From assembly GCA_903876875.1 (NCBI GenBank), contig CAIRBT010000137.1:1-39157 (forward strand): a DNA stretch of 39,157 nucleotides, read 5' to 3'. Below, piece after piece: positions 16,074-24,646 of the stretch. Source of the DNA: an uncultured Geobacteraceae bacterium (GTDB taxonomy: Bacteria > Desulfobacterota > Desulfuromonadia > Geobacterales > Pseudopelobacteraceae). A program made the position numbers and the translations under genes. The notes beneath the pieces are model-generated. The model was not told where the DNA came from. It saw only the letters and a list, made by a program, of their open reading frames with translations, and ran no database searches. Position 1 is the stretch's first letter; each line of letters opens with the position of its first letter.

Positions 16074-17357
16074 ATGGTGCCATCACCACCTAACTTCCGT
16101 CTTGACGGCATTTACACGCAGCGTCAAGACGGTTTCTTTATGCAGCGCATCAAGCTGGCTGCCGGGGTTATCTCCGCGACCCAGGCTCGTGCTGTTGCCG
16201 ATATCTCTGCCCGTTTTGGTCGGGGAACCATTCATCTGACCAGTCGTGGCAGTATGGAAATTCACTGGTTGCGTGAGGAGGCTCTGTCTTACGTCAAACG
16301 GGAGCTGGCTAAAACCGGTCTTACCTCGCGGGGAGCCTGTGGTGGTGCGGTGCGGGGAGTCACCAGCAGCAGTCACGGTACCCATGGCTTCCCCCGGCTT
16401 GAAGCACTTGCCCGGCAAGTGCAGCGGCATTTTACCGGTAATCCCCGTTTCGAGCGGTTACCAAAAAAATTTAAAATCGGTGTAGAGGCAGACATATCCG
16501 GTGGGCGACACCTTATTCAGGATGTGGGGCTGGTACCAGCCGGTGAAGAGGATGGTTCCCCCTGTTATGATGTCTGGATTGCCGGCGGTCTGGGGCGGGA
16601 GCCCCGACCCGGTTTCCTTCTGGGAGAGCGGTTCCCGGAGGGGCGGATTATCCCGGTCATTGAGGCGGTTATCGCCGTATATGCTGCCAATGCCCCCCCG
16701 CCGAAACGGCTCAAGTTTCTGGCACAGCAGATGGGTGAACAGAAACTTCGGGAGTTGATCGAGGCGGAGTCCGGGTTTTCCGAGCTGTTGCCGGCCGCCT
16801 CTGGCTTTGCCGAAGGTCTGGTTGCCGGAGGGGAGGTGAGTCAGCAGCGGGAGCTGCCGGTTTTTGCCGGTGAGTTAACGGCAGGCCAGTTACTTCGCCT
16901 CGCCGACGCTGCCGATGTCTGTGCCGATGGCGTTCTGCAGGTGACCGCCGACCAGAATATCCTGTTAACTGTGATACCCGGTGCCGACACGACGCTCCTG
17001 AATGATTTTTCCGATTTGTCACCTGTTCCTGCACCACGGGTATTGCGGATCTGTCCCGGCCGCCACGAATGTTCCATGGGGCTTGCAGAAACCCGAACCG
17101 TGGCGGCAGCTCTCCTTGAGCAGATGGGTGAGGCGGGGCAACAGCTGTCATGGGCTCTGTCGGGCTGTCCCAATTCCTGCACCCAGCCCCAACTGGCCGA
17201 GGTGGGTATTGTCAGTTCGGCACTGGTGAAGGGGGACGACGGTGAACGGACACCCCGCTTTGATCTGTACCGCCGGGGGGATACCCATTTCAATACCGCT
17301 TTTGCCCGTGCCCTGACTCTGGAACAATTGACGGCCATGGTGCGTGATATTGGCTGA
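16074..17357 (+). CDS. Siroheme [4Fe-4S] sulfite/nitrite reductase, probably assimilatory sulfite reductase
   Basis: 427 residues. It has the two-repeat nitrite/sulfite reductase plan: an N-terminal ferredoxin-like half (QRIKLAAGVISATQARAVADISARFG, GTIHLTSRGSMEIHW), the segment GACGGAVRGVTSSS, and a second half ending in the cofactor ligands Cys327 and Cys333 (CPGRHEC) and Cys365 and Cys369 (GCPNSCTQPQ), the C-x5-C...C-x3-C set for the iron-sulfur cluster bridged to siroheme. It is shorter than plant-type SiR/NiR (about 570). It lies 46 bases upstream of cysD, which argues for sulfite to sulfide reduction in sulfate assimilation rather than nitrite reduction. The electron donor is not encoded nearby. 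The start has an AAGGG ribosome site ten bases upstream. Confidence 0.85.
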   Translation: MVPSPPNFRLDGIYTQRQDGFFMQRIKLAAGVISATQARAVADISARFGRGTIHLTSRGSMEIHWLREEALSYVKRELAKTGLTSRGACGGAVRGVTSSSHGTHGFPRLEALARQVQRHFTGNPRFERLPKKFKIGVEADISGGRHLIQDVGLVPAGEEDGSPCYDVWIAGGLGREPRPGFLLGERFPEGRIIPVIEAVIAVYAANAPPPKRLKFLAQQMGEQKLRELIEAESGFSELLPAASGFAEGLVAGGEVSQQRELPVFAGELTAGQLLRLADAADVCADGVLQVTADQNILLTVIPGADTTLLNDFSDLSPVPAPRVLRICPGRHECSMGLAETRTVAAALLEQMGEAGQQLSWALSGCPNSCTQPQLAEVGIVSSALVKGDDGERTPRFDLYRRGDTHFNTAFARALTLEQLTAMVRDIG

Positions 17358-17370
17358 GTATTTTTTGCTA

Positions 17371-17382
17371 AGTACTTGTACT
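17371..17382. promoter_or_regulatory. Inverted repeat between sulfite reductase and cysD
   Basis: AGTAC-TT-GTACT lies 22 bases before the cysD start, in a 46-base gap. A second copy with a CC centre is at 29552-29563, between flgI and flgJ. It could be an operator; no regulator is identified. Confidence 0.35.
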
Positions 17383-17403
17383 AACTTATTTTGAGGTTTT
17401 ACT

Positions 17404-18309
17404 ATGACCAGCAATTTAACCCATTTACAGAAACTGGAAGCGGAAAGTATTCATATTCTCCGTGAGGTGGTTTCCGAATTTGCCAATCCGGTGATGCTCT
17501 ATTCCATCGGTAAGGATTCGGCCGTCATGCTGCACCTTGCCCGGAAGGCGTTCTATCCGGCTCCTCCCCCCTTTCCACTCATGCATGTGGATACCACCTG
17601 GAAGTTCCGGGAGATGATCCAGTTCAGGGACAAGATGGCCGCCGAATGCGGACTTGACCTGATTGTCCATATTAATGAGGAGGGGGTACGCCAGAAAATC
17701 TCCCCCTTTACCCATGGTTCCTCCCTCTATACGGATATTATGAAGACCGAGGGGCTCAAGCAGGCGTTGGGTCGGTACAAGTTTGACGCGGCCTTTGGCG
17801 GGGCACGGCGGGATGAGGAAAAATCCCGGGCCAAGGAACGGATTTTCTCCTTCCGAAGTGCCAATCACCGGTGGGATCCGAAACTGCAGCGGCCGGAACT
17901 GTGGAATCTTTACAATACCCGGATCAAGCCGGGGGAAAGTATCCGGGTGTTTCCGCTTTCCAACTGGACTGAATTGGATGTGTGGCAATATATCCATCGG
18001 GAACAGATTCCGATTGTGCCGCTCTATTATGCGGCGGTGCGGCCGGTGGTGGAGCGGGACGGCATGCTGCTCATGGTGGATGATGACCGGCTGGAGTTGT
18101 TGCCGGGTGAAAAGATCGAATACAAATCGGTTCGCTTCCGTACCCTGGGGTGCTATCCGCTGACCGCAGCGGTGGAGTCGGAAGCCACCACCCTGCCGGA
18201 GATCATCCAGGAGATGTTGCTGACCCGTACCTCGGAACGGCAGGGGCGTATGATCGACCATGACCAGGCCGGTTCCATGGAAAAGAAAAAACAGGAGGGA
18301 TATTTCTGA
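17404..18309 (+). CDS. cysD: Sulfate adenylyltransferase subunit 2
   Basis: 301 residues, the standard CysD length. The PP-loop (adenine nucleotide alpha-hydrolase) motif is [18 protein letters not shown] near residues 35-52. [16 protein letters not shown] and [20 protein letters not shown] are the conserved CysD blocks. With CysN it forms ATP sulfurylase, making adenosine 5'-phosphosulfate from sulfate and ATP in the cytosol, with GTP hydrolysis by CysN driving the reaction. The start has TTGAGG upstream. Its TGA overlaps the cysN ATG by one base (TGATG), which fits equimolar expression. Residues are intact. Confidence 0.97.
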   Translation: MTSNLTHLQKLEAESIHILREVVSEFANPVMLYSIGKDSAVMLHLARKAFYPAPPPFPLMHVDTTWKFREMIQFRDKMAAECGLDLIVHINEEGVRQKISPFTHGSSLYTDIMKTEGLKQALGRYKFDAAFGGARRDEEKSRAKERIFSFRSANHRWDPKLQRPELWNLYNTRIKPGESIRVFPLSNWTELDVWQYIHREQIPIVPLYYAAVRPVVERDGMLLMVDDDRLELLPGEKIEYKSVRFRTLGCYPLTAAVESEATTLPEIIQEMLLTRTSERQGRMIDHDQAGSMEKKKQEGYF

Positions 18310-19985
18310 TGGCACACCAATCGGACCTTATCGAACAGGATATCCTTGCATATCTGAAAAGTCAGGAGGAAAAGTCGCTCCTCCGCTTCATTACCTGCGG
18401 CAGTGTCGATGACGGCAAGAGTACCCTGATAGGGCGTCTTTTGTGGGATTCAAAAATGGTGTTTGAGGATCAGCTCGCCTCCCTGGAGGTGGACAGTAAA
18501 AAAGTCGGTACCCAGGGGGGGGCGATTGATTACGCCCTGCTGCTGGATGGCTTACAGGCCGAGCGGGAACAGGGGATCACCATTGACGTGGCCTATCGCT
18601 ACTTCTCCACCGACCGGCGCAAATTTATCGTTGCCGACACCCCGGGGCATGAGCAGTACACCCGCAACATGGTCACCGGTGCCTCCACCGCCCAGGTAGC
18701 CATCATTCTGGTTGATGCCCGCAAGGGACTGCTGACCCAGACCAGACGTCACAGTTATCTGGTGTCGCTGGTCGGTATCCGTAATATCGTGCTGGCCATC
18801 AACAAGATGGATCTGATTGACTTTGATGAACAGCAGTATCTGGCCATACAACGTGACTATGAACAGTTTGCCGCACCCCTTGGTTTCGGCTCCATTACTG
18901 CCATACCAATTTCGGCCCTGGGGGGGGACAATATGATCGAGGCCAGTGCCAATACCCCCTGGTACGCTGGTCCGACTTTGATGAATTATCTGGAAACTGT
19001 GCCGGTTGATGGTGACAGCAGAGGAGAAACGTTCCGCATGCCGGTTCAGTGGGTTAATCGTCCCCATCTGGATTTCCGTGGTTTTTGCGGTGTTATCGCT
19101 TCGGGTACTGTTCATCCCGGTGATGAGCTCCGCGTGGCGGCTTCGGGGCAGACCAGCAAAGTTGCCCGCATTGTCACCATGAGCGGCGATCTGTCGGAGG
19201 CAACCGCCGGTCAGGCCATTACGCTGACCCTGGAAGATGAGATCGATATCAGTCGGGGGGATATGCTGACCACTCCCGAGGCACCACCACTGCAATCCCG
19301 TCATCCGGAGGCCCATTTGGTCTGGCTCCATGATGAACCGTTGCAACCGGGGCAGCTTTATCTGGTCAAAACCGCCACGGCGGTGACTTCAGGGAGGGTG
19401 ACCGGTGTCCATTATTCGGTGGATGTCAATACGCTGGAACATAAACAGGCCGATACCCTCAAGCTGAACGAAATCGGTGTGGCACGTCTGGAGCTTGACC
19501 GTCCCATCTCTTTTGTCCCCTATAATCAAAACCGGGAAACCGGCAGCTTTATTATTATCGACCGCTTCTCCAACGCCACCGTTGCCGCCGGCATGATTAT
19601 CGGTGCCACCCCCTTTGAACAGCTGGGGGCAACCGACAGCTGGTCTCCGGAAGGGGGCACTTCGGCGGATGATACCGTACGGCAGGTCTATCTGAGTGAA
19701 GCGTCCATTAACAGTACCGGCATGACGGTGGTTGATCTTTCCGGTGAGGTGGGATTGCTGGCCTTCGAGGTTTCTTCCAGCTTCCTTGATTACCTGGACA
19801 AAGGAAACCGGGTGCTCTTCAGGCTCCGCAACCTGGAACAACTTCCGGCCACCGCCACCCTGGCCTATGAACATACGCTGGCCTTTGAATTCGACCGCAC
19901 CGCCGATGGCATCAGTATTTTGCTGTTCAAGCGGGGGAGCAGGTTTGTCAGCGGCGGCTTTGATAATAAGGGCACCGGAATTTAG
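18309..19985 (+). CDS. cysN: Sulfate adenylyltransferase subunit 1 (GTPase) with extra C-terminal domain
   Basis: 558 residues. The GTPase domain has G1 GSVDDGKST near residue 31, DTPGHEQYTRNMVTG (G3) and NKMDL (G4), followed by elongation-factor-like beta-barrels ending in PYNQNRETGSFIIIDRFSNATVAAGMI, the usual end of CysN (about 430-475 residues in the family). Residues 431-558 (19599-19985) are additional: an acidic linker (SWSPEGGTSADD) and about 100 residues of mixed structure, with LSGEVGLLAFEVSSSFLDYL and LAFEFDRTADGISILLFKRG. In CysNC fusions this position holds APS kinase, but no P-loop is present here. AGGAGGG precedes the start, and the gene overlaps cysD. Catalytic motifs are intact. 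Confidence 0.95.
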   Translation: MAHQSDLIEQDILAYLKSQEEKSLLRFITCGSVDDGKSTLIGRLLWDSKMVFEDQLASLEVDSKKVGTQGGAIDYALLLDGLQAEREQGITIDVAYRYFSTDRRKFIVADTPGHEQYTRNMVTGASTAQVAIILVDARKGLLTQTRRHSYLVSLVGIRNIVLAINKMDLIDFDEQQYLAIQRDYEQFAAPLGFGSITAIPISALGGDNMIEASANTPWYAGPTLMNYLETVPVDGDSRGETFRMPVQWVNRPHLDFRGFCGVIASGTVHPGDELRVAASGQTSKVARIVTMSGDLSEATAGQAITLTLEDEIDISRGDMLTTPEAPPLQSRHPEAHLVWLHDEPLQPGQLYLVKTATAVTSGRVTGVHYSVDVNTLEHKQADTLKLNEIGVARLELDRPISFVPYNQNRETGSFIIIDRFSNATVAAGMIIGATPFEQLGATDSWSPEGGTSADDTVRQVYLSEASINSTGMTVVDLSGEVGLLAFEVSSSFLDYLDKGNRVLFRLRNLEQLPATATLAYEHTLAFEFDRTADGISILLFKRGSRFVSGGFDNKGTGI

Positions 19986-20027
19986 GTCGTCTTGAATCAC
20001 AGATTTCAATGTGTGAGAACATACATT

Positions 20028-20057
20028 CGTAGGGGCGTATGGCCAGACGCCCCTACG
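20028..20057. repeat. REP-like palindrome, copy 1
   Basis: CGTAGGGGCGT and ACGCCCCTACG form a perfect 11-base stem around ATGGCCAG, 42 bases after the cysN stop. A near-identical palindrome is at 38709-38738. It may also end cysN transcription. The rest of the 330-base gap (19986-20315) holds the flhA promoter and its candidate enhancers, and no convincing gene. Confidence 0.7.
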
Positions 20058-20111
20058 TGTTTATTAATCAGGTTCCGTATAGCCATCCCCCGCTTTTAAA
20101 ATTCCCTTCAT

Positions 20112-20144
20112 TGAAAATTTCATCTTAATGGCGTCAAAATTTTG
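20112..20144. promoter_or_regulatory. Candidate enhancer pair for sigma-54 activator
   Basis: Two palindromes, TGAAAATTTCA (20112-20122) and CAAAATTTTG (20135-20144, within GTCAAAATTTTGTC), have centres about 22 bases apart, on the same face of the helix. They lie 110-140 bases upstream of the flhA sigma-54 promoter, the usual distance for a flagellar activator of the FleQ/FlrC/FgrM class. Inference from position and symmetry. Confidence 0.4.
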
Positions 20145-20250
20145 TCGCGTTCAATGGTTTGACACCGAATGGTGGCCGTTGCTGGTTAAAATTGGTGCCG
20201 AAGCTGGGGTGCTGTGAGTAAAACGCCCTTCATAACCGTTTTTCATGTTT

Positions 20251-20266
20251 CGGCACGAAAAATGCA
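20251..20266 (+). promoter_or_regulatory. Sigma-54 promoter of the flagellar operon
   Basis: CGGCACGAAAAATGCA matches the -24/-12 consensus: GG at 20252-20253 and GC at 20264-20265 with exactly 10 bases between, GGCACG complete, and one T replaced by A before TGCA. The predicted start of transcription is near 20277, giving a leader of about 40 bases before flhA. Confidence 0.75.
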
Positions 20267-20315
20267 AATTACTACGGCGCAGCTACCTACAATAAGGTGA
20301 TACAGGCACTTATCC

Positions 20316-22400
20316 ATGGCAAATGGTACGGTTGAAGCGATAGAGTTACGCGGTTTTCGCAAAAACTCCGATATATATGTGGCTGTCGGATTGATCGGTA
20401 TTCTGGCACTGATGATCGTGCCACTGCCGGCCTTTGTGCTGGATATTTTTCTGGCGGCCAATATTACGGTGGCTCTCTCTATTCTGCTGATCTGTCTCTA
20501 TACGATTCAACCACTTGATTTTTCTATATTTCCATCTGTCCTGCTGGTGACAACGCTCTTCCGTTTGGCTCTCAATATCGCCTCAACCCGGTTGATCCTG
20601 CTCCATGGCAGTGAGGGAGCCGAATCTGCCGGGGCGGTTATTAAGGCGTTTGGCCAGTTCGTGGTGGGGGGGAATTATATCGTCGGTGCGGTACTCTTCC
20701 TTATTCTCGTCATTATTAATTTTGTTGTTATCACCAAGGGTGCGGGGCGTGTTGCCGAGGTTGCTGCCCGCTTTACGCTGGACGCCATGCCGGGCAAGCA
20801 GATGGCCATTGATGCCGATCTTTCGGCCGGTCTGTTGACGGACAAGGAAGCCAAAATCCGGCGTCTGAAAATATCCCGCGAAGCAGACTTTTACGGTTCC
20901 ATGGATGGTGCCAGCAAGTTTGTCCGTGGCGATGCGGTGGCCGGTATCCTGATTGTGTTGGTCAATATTTTCGGTGGTCTGATCATCGGTGTCTGGCAGC
21001 AGGGGATGCCGCTCATGAACGCCCTGTCAAACTATACGCTGCTGACCATTGGTGAGGGGTTGGTGGCACAGATACCCGCTCTGGTTATTTCAACCGCAGC
21101 CGGTATTCTGGTGACCCGTTCTGCCGACGAGAACAGTTTTGGTCAGGAAATGACCGGCCAGTTCATGAATTACCCAAAGGCATTTTTTGTCGTATCCGGT
21201 GTCATGTTTTTGTTTGCCCTGATTCCCGGTCTTCCCCACTTTGCCTTTCTGTTACTGGCGGGAGTAACCTTTCTGCTCGGTAAAATGGCGCGCGAAAAGG
21301 CTGAAATTGTTGAAGAAACGGCGGTGTCAGAGGCAACAGCCGGTGAGGAGTCAATCGACCAGGCGTCAAATATCCGACCGCTCGATATTTTGGAGCTTGA
21401 GGTGGGATACGGACTGGTGCCGATGGTGGATGCGGCTCAAAATGGCGAGCTTCTGGAGCGGATACGTTCTATTCGCCGTCAGACAGCACAGAAGATGGGT
21501 TTTGTCGTACCGCCGATTCATATTCATGACAACTTACAGCTGAAACCCTATGAATATAACCTGCTTATCCGTGGTGCCCGCGTCGGTGGCAGTGAGTTGA
21601 CCGGCCAGTATCTGGCCATGGATTCCGGTGCCGTTACCGCCAATCTGCCCGGTGTGACGACCAAAGAGCCGGTCTTTGGTCTGCCGGCGGTCTGGATCAG
21701 AAGCGATGACCGCGATCAGGCTCAGATTAACGGCTATACCGTGGTGGACAGTACCACGGTGGTCGCAACCCACATCAGTGAAATTATCAAACGCTATTCC
21801 CATGAGCTGGTTGGACGACAGGAGTTGCAGCAGTTGCTCGATAATGTGGCGGTGACCGCTCCAAAAGTGGTTGAAGAGCTGATTCCGAACCTGCTTAACT
21901 TAGGTACGGTACTGCGGGTTATCAAGGGGCTGCTGAAGGAAGGGGTCTCGGTGCGTGACATGCGTACCATACTGGAAAGTCTGGCGGATTACGCCTCCCT
22001 GACCAAGGATCCCGATGTACTGACCGAATTTGTCCGGCAAGGTTTGGGGCGTTTTATCGTCGATCAGTACAAGATGGAGGATGAAACCCTCTTTCTGGTG
22101 ACCATTGACCGGGATGTGGAAGATATGATTGCTGAGGCGATTCAGCCGTCTGACCAGGGGAGTTACCTGGCGATTGAGCCTTCGGTTGCCCAGTTGATCA
22201 TTACTTCGGTGCGCACCATGTCGGAGCGCTTTGGTGCCAGTGGTGCCCAGCCGGTTCTGCTGGCATCCCCGTCAATTCGCCGTCATGTGAGAAAGTTAAT
22301 CGAGCGTTTTGTGCCGCATATGGCGGTGTTGTCCCATAATGAAATTCCTCAGAATGTCAAAATTCAGTCACTGGGGGTGGTAGGAATTAATGCTGGTTAA
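20316..22400 (+). CDS. flhA: Flagellar type III export gate protein FlhA
   Basis: 694 residues, as usual for FlhA. The N-terminal half has about eight membrane segments (from IYVAVGLIGILALMIVPLPAF) and the family signature RLALNIASTRLILLHG, followed by the FHIPEP-family cytoplasmic loop with RVAEVAARFTLDAMPGKQMAIDAD. The C-terminal half (from about 345) is the cytoplasmic ring that docks chaperone-substrate complexes. FlhA couples proton motive force to export of rod, hook and filament subunits. The ribosome site is weak; AGG lies upstream. It is the first gene of the block, behind a sigma-54 promoter, and overlaps flhF by 11 bases. Confidence 0.97.
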   Translation: MANGTVEAIELRGFRKNSDIYVAVGLIGILALMIVPLPAFVLDIFLAANITVALSILLICLYTIQPLDFSIFPSVLLVTTLFRLALNIASTRLILLHGSEGAESAGAVIKAFGQFVVGGNYIVGAVLFLILVIINFVVITKGAGRVAEVAARFTLDAMPGKQMAIDADLSAGLLTDKEAKIRRLKISREADFYGSMDGASKFVRGDAVAGILIVLVNIFGGLIIGVWQQGMPLMNALSNYTLLTIGEGLVAQIPALVISTAAGILVTRSADENSFGQEMTGQFMNYPKAFFVVSGVMFLFALIPGLPHFAFLLLAGVTFLLGKMAREKAEIVEETAVSEATAGEESIDQASNIRPLDILELEVGYGLVPMVDAAQNGELLERIRSIRRQTAQKMGFVVPPIHIHDNLQLKPYEYNLLIRGARVGGSELTGQYLAMDSGAVTANLPGVTTKEPVFGLPAVWIRSDDRDQAQINGYTVVDSTTVVATHISEIIKRYSHELVGRQELQQLLDNVAVTAPKVVEELIPNLLNLGTVLRVIKGLLKEGVSVRDMRTILESLADYASLTKDPDVLTEFVRQGLGRFIVDQYKMEDETLFLVTIDRDVEDMIAEAIQPSDQGSYLAIEPSVAQLIITSVRTMSERFGASGAQPVLLASPSIRRHVRKLIERFVPHMAVLSHNEIPQNVKIQSLGVVGINAG

Positions 22401-23724
22401 GACCTTTCAAGCAGCTAGTATGCCGGAAGCGCTCCGCATGGTGAAATCGGAGCTTGGCCCGGACGCCATGATCCTTTCGACAAAAAAAGAGAAAGTTGGC
22501 GGGATTTTCGGCTTTTTTTGCCGTCAGGTCTATCGGGTCACTGCGGCCATTGACCCGGTGCGCAAAGCACCGGTGGCTGCCCCTGTCGCTCAGCCTGCCT
22601 ATCGGGAGCCCCCCCCTCGTGAGCGTACGGCACGGGAGGAGATGGAAAGCTCCATGCTCGCCCCTCTGGCCCGTGAATTGAAAGATTTACGGGAGAAGGT
22701 GGAGTCTCTCACCCGGCGTGAGGAGGAAAGCCGGGCCGAAGTACGCCCCTTTGTTGCCGTTGACGGGGGGGATTCGGATGGGGGACTCAATCTTAAAAAT
22801 ATCCCCCGGGCAGACCTGGAGGATATTAAAAAGCTGCTTTTGGCCACCTTGGCAAAAAGCAATGAAGGGGAAGCCCGGGATGTGCAGTGGCCGATTATCG
22901 GGGAAAACGTCAGTCGGTCACCCCGTTCGGGAGATGAACTGCTTCCTGAAAACTCTCCCCTGGCACGGGAATTGGCTGCCAGTGGTATTTCCACGGATCT
23001 GATTCGGAAAATAATTGATACCCTGAATGCTCTACCGCTCCAGAATGATAATCAGTCGCTGAAAGGTCGCCTGGTGGAAACACTGGGCAGGCTGATCAAG
23101 TTTGCCGGTACCTTGAAGCTGAAGAAAAACTCGCCCCGTATCATCGCCCTGGTCGGGCCGACCGGTGTGGGGAAAACAACGACTACCGCCAAGTTGGCCG
23201 CTATGTACGCACTTAATAAGGGGAATAGGGTGGCGTTGATTACCATGGATATTTTCAGGGTCGGTGCCATTGAACAGCTGAAAACCTACTCACGAATCAT
23301 GGGTATCCCCCTTGAGGTCGCCTCTACTCCCAAGGAGCTTGAGAAGGCGGTTGACCGGCATTCGGCCTGTGATTTGATCGTTATTGACACCGCCGGTCGA
23401 AGTCACAAAGATAAGGAAAAACTCGATGAAATGAAAAACTTTCTGGAAAACAAGATCCCGGTGGAGGTGTACCTCTGCCTTTCGGCCACCACCAAGGATC
23501 TTGAGCTCAAGGAAATTTTAAATCGCTTCAAAATTTTCCAGGTGAGCAAAGTTGTTTTTACCAAAATAGATGAGTGTGAAAGTTTCGGGAACATGGTTAA
23601 TTTATTAATGAAGGATAACTTGCAGATAGCCTATTTTACTACCGGACAACGGGTTCCGGAAGATATTGAGATCGCCACACCGGCAAAACTGGCCGATATG
23701 ATATTTCATGAGGGGGCAGAATGA
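22390..23724 (+). CDS. flhF: Flagellar biosynthesis GTPase FlhF
   Basis: 444 residues. The N-terminal B domain begins LVKTFQAASMPEALRMVKSELGPDAMILSTKK; a low-complexity, Pro/Arg/Glu-rich middle region follows (about 60-120). The SRP-type NG domain follows, with GPTGVGKTTTTAKLAA (P-loop), DIFRVGAIEQLKTY and DTAGRS, and TKIDE as base-recognition motif. FlhF recruits early flagellar components to the pole and sets the assembly site. It overlaps flhA by 11 bases and flhG by ATGA, so expression is tightly linked. All GTP-binding motifs are intact. Confidence 0.96.
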   Translation: MLVKTFQAASMPEALRMVKSELGPDAMILSTKKEKVGGIFGFFCRQVYRVTAAIDPVRKAPVAAPVAQPAYREPPPRERTAREEMESSMLAPLARELKDLREKVESLTRREEESRAEVRPFVAVDGGDSDGGLNLKNIPRADLEDIKKLLLATLAKSNEGEARDVQWPIIGENVSRSPRSGDELLPENSPLARELAASGISTDLIRKIIDTLNALPLQNDNQSLKGRLVETLGRLIKFAGTLKLKKNSPRIIALVGPTGVGKTTTTAKLAAMYALNKGNRVALITMDIFRVGAIEQLKTYSRIMGIPLEVASTPKELEKAVDRHSACDLIVIDTAGRSHKDKEKLDEMKNFLENKIPVEVYLCLSATTKDLELKEILNRFKIFQVSKVVFTKIDECESFGNMVNLLMKDNLQIAYFTTGQRVPEDIEIATPAKLADMIFHEGAE

Positions 23725-24644
23725 GTAACGTTCCCGGTACGGGCGATCAGGCTGATACTCTCCGCCAGTTGGCCCGCAACGCAAAACAGAACAGGATGGA
23801 TCATGTTCCGTCCTTCGGACTGGTTGATCAGCAGGGAATACGGGTCATTTCGGTGACCAGCGGCAAGGGGGGCGTTGGCAAGAGCAATGTGGTCTCCAAC
23901 CTGGCCATTGCCCTTTCTGCCCAAGGGAAAAAAGTACTTCTGATTGATGCCGACCTTGGTTTGGGAAATCTTGACGTACTGCTGGGGCTGTCGCCGGTCT
24001 ATAATCTTAATCATGTGTTAAATGGTGAAAAGAGCATCCTTGATATTCTTATTGACGGTCCGGCCGGCATCAAGATCATTCCGGCCGGCTCGGGGGTGCA
24101 AGAACTGACCAGCCTGCGACAACATGAAAAATTGAAGCTGCTCGATGAATTGGATACCCTGGAAGAGCAGTTCGATGTGCTGATTGTGGATACGGAAGCT
24201 GGTATCTCGGAAAATGTCACCTATTTTACCGTTGCCGCCCAGGAAATTTTTGTGGTGGTAACACCGGAGCCTACCTCCATTACCGACGCCTATGCCTTGA
24301 TTAAGCTCTTGGCTACCCGCTATGCGGAGCATCATTTCAAAGTTCTGGTCAATATGGCCAAAGACAGTGAAGATGCTCTGGAAGTTTTTCGAAAACTGGC
24401 AAATGTTGCGGGACGCTTCCTTGATATCTCTCTCGATTATCTGGGGTGCGTGGTCAAGGATGAAAAGGTTGTCGAAGCGGTCAAACGTCAAAAAGCTGTC
24501 ACGGAGCTTTTTCCCGATTCTGACGCCGCTCACTGTTATACGACCATCGCCAAGCGGGTGATCGAGAACAAGCGGCAGACCCGCATTAAAGGTAATATCC
24601 AGTTTTTTTTCAGACGAATGCTTGACGGCGTGGGGGGGAGCTAG
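23721..24644 (+). CDS. flhG: MinD-like ATPase FlhG (FleN), flagellar number regulator
   Basis: 307 residues. A short N-terminal segment (DQADTLRQLARN) resembles the DQAxxLR motif, which in other FlhG proteins activates FlhF GTP hydrolysis. The deviant Walker A is SGKGGVGKS near residue 49, then DADLGLGNLDVLLGL (switch) and VDTEAGIS. FlhG limits flagellar number and, in polar flagellates, antagonises the sigma-54 activator. The C-terminus (RIKGNIQFFFRRM) is amphipathic and basic, suited to membrane binding. It overlaps flhF (ATGA) and ends two bases before fliA. Confidence 0.95.
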   Translation: MSNVPGTGDQADTLRQLARNAKQNRMDHVPSFGLVDQQGIRVISVTSGKGGVGKSNVVSNLAIALSAQGKKVLLIDADLGLGNLDVLLGLSPVYNLNHVLNGEKSILDILIDGPAGIKIIPAGSGVQELTSLRQHEKLKLLDELDTLEEQFDVLIVDTEAGISENVTYFTVAAQEIFVVVTPEPTSITDAYALIKLLATRYAEHHFKVLVNMAKDSEDALEVFRKLANVAGRFLDISLDYLGCVVKDEKVVEAVKRQKAVTELFPDSDAAHCYTTIAKRVIENKRQTRIKGNIQFFFRRMLDGVGGS

Positions 24645-24646
24645 CT

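Noticed and set aside
20128-20217. Twenty-nine-codon open frame upstream of flhA
   Set aside because: It has no ribosome site and overlaps the enhancer/promoter region; it is most likely chance.
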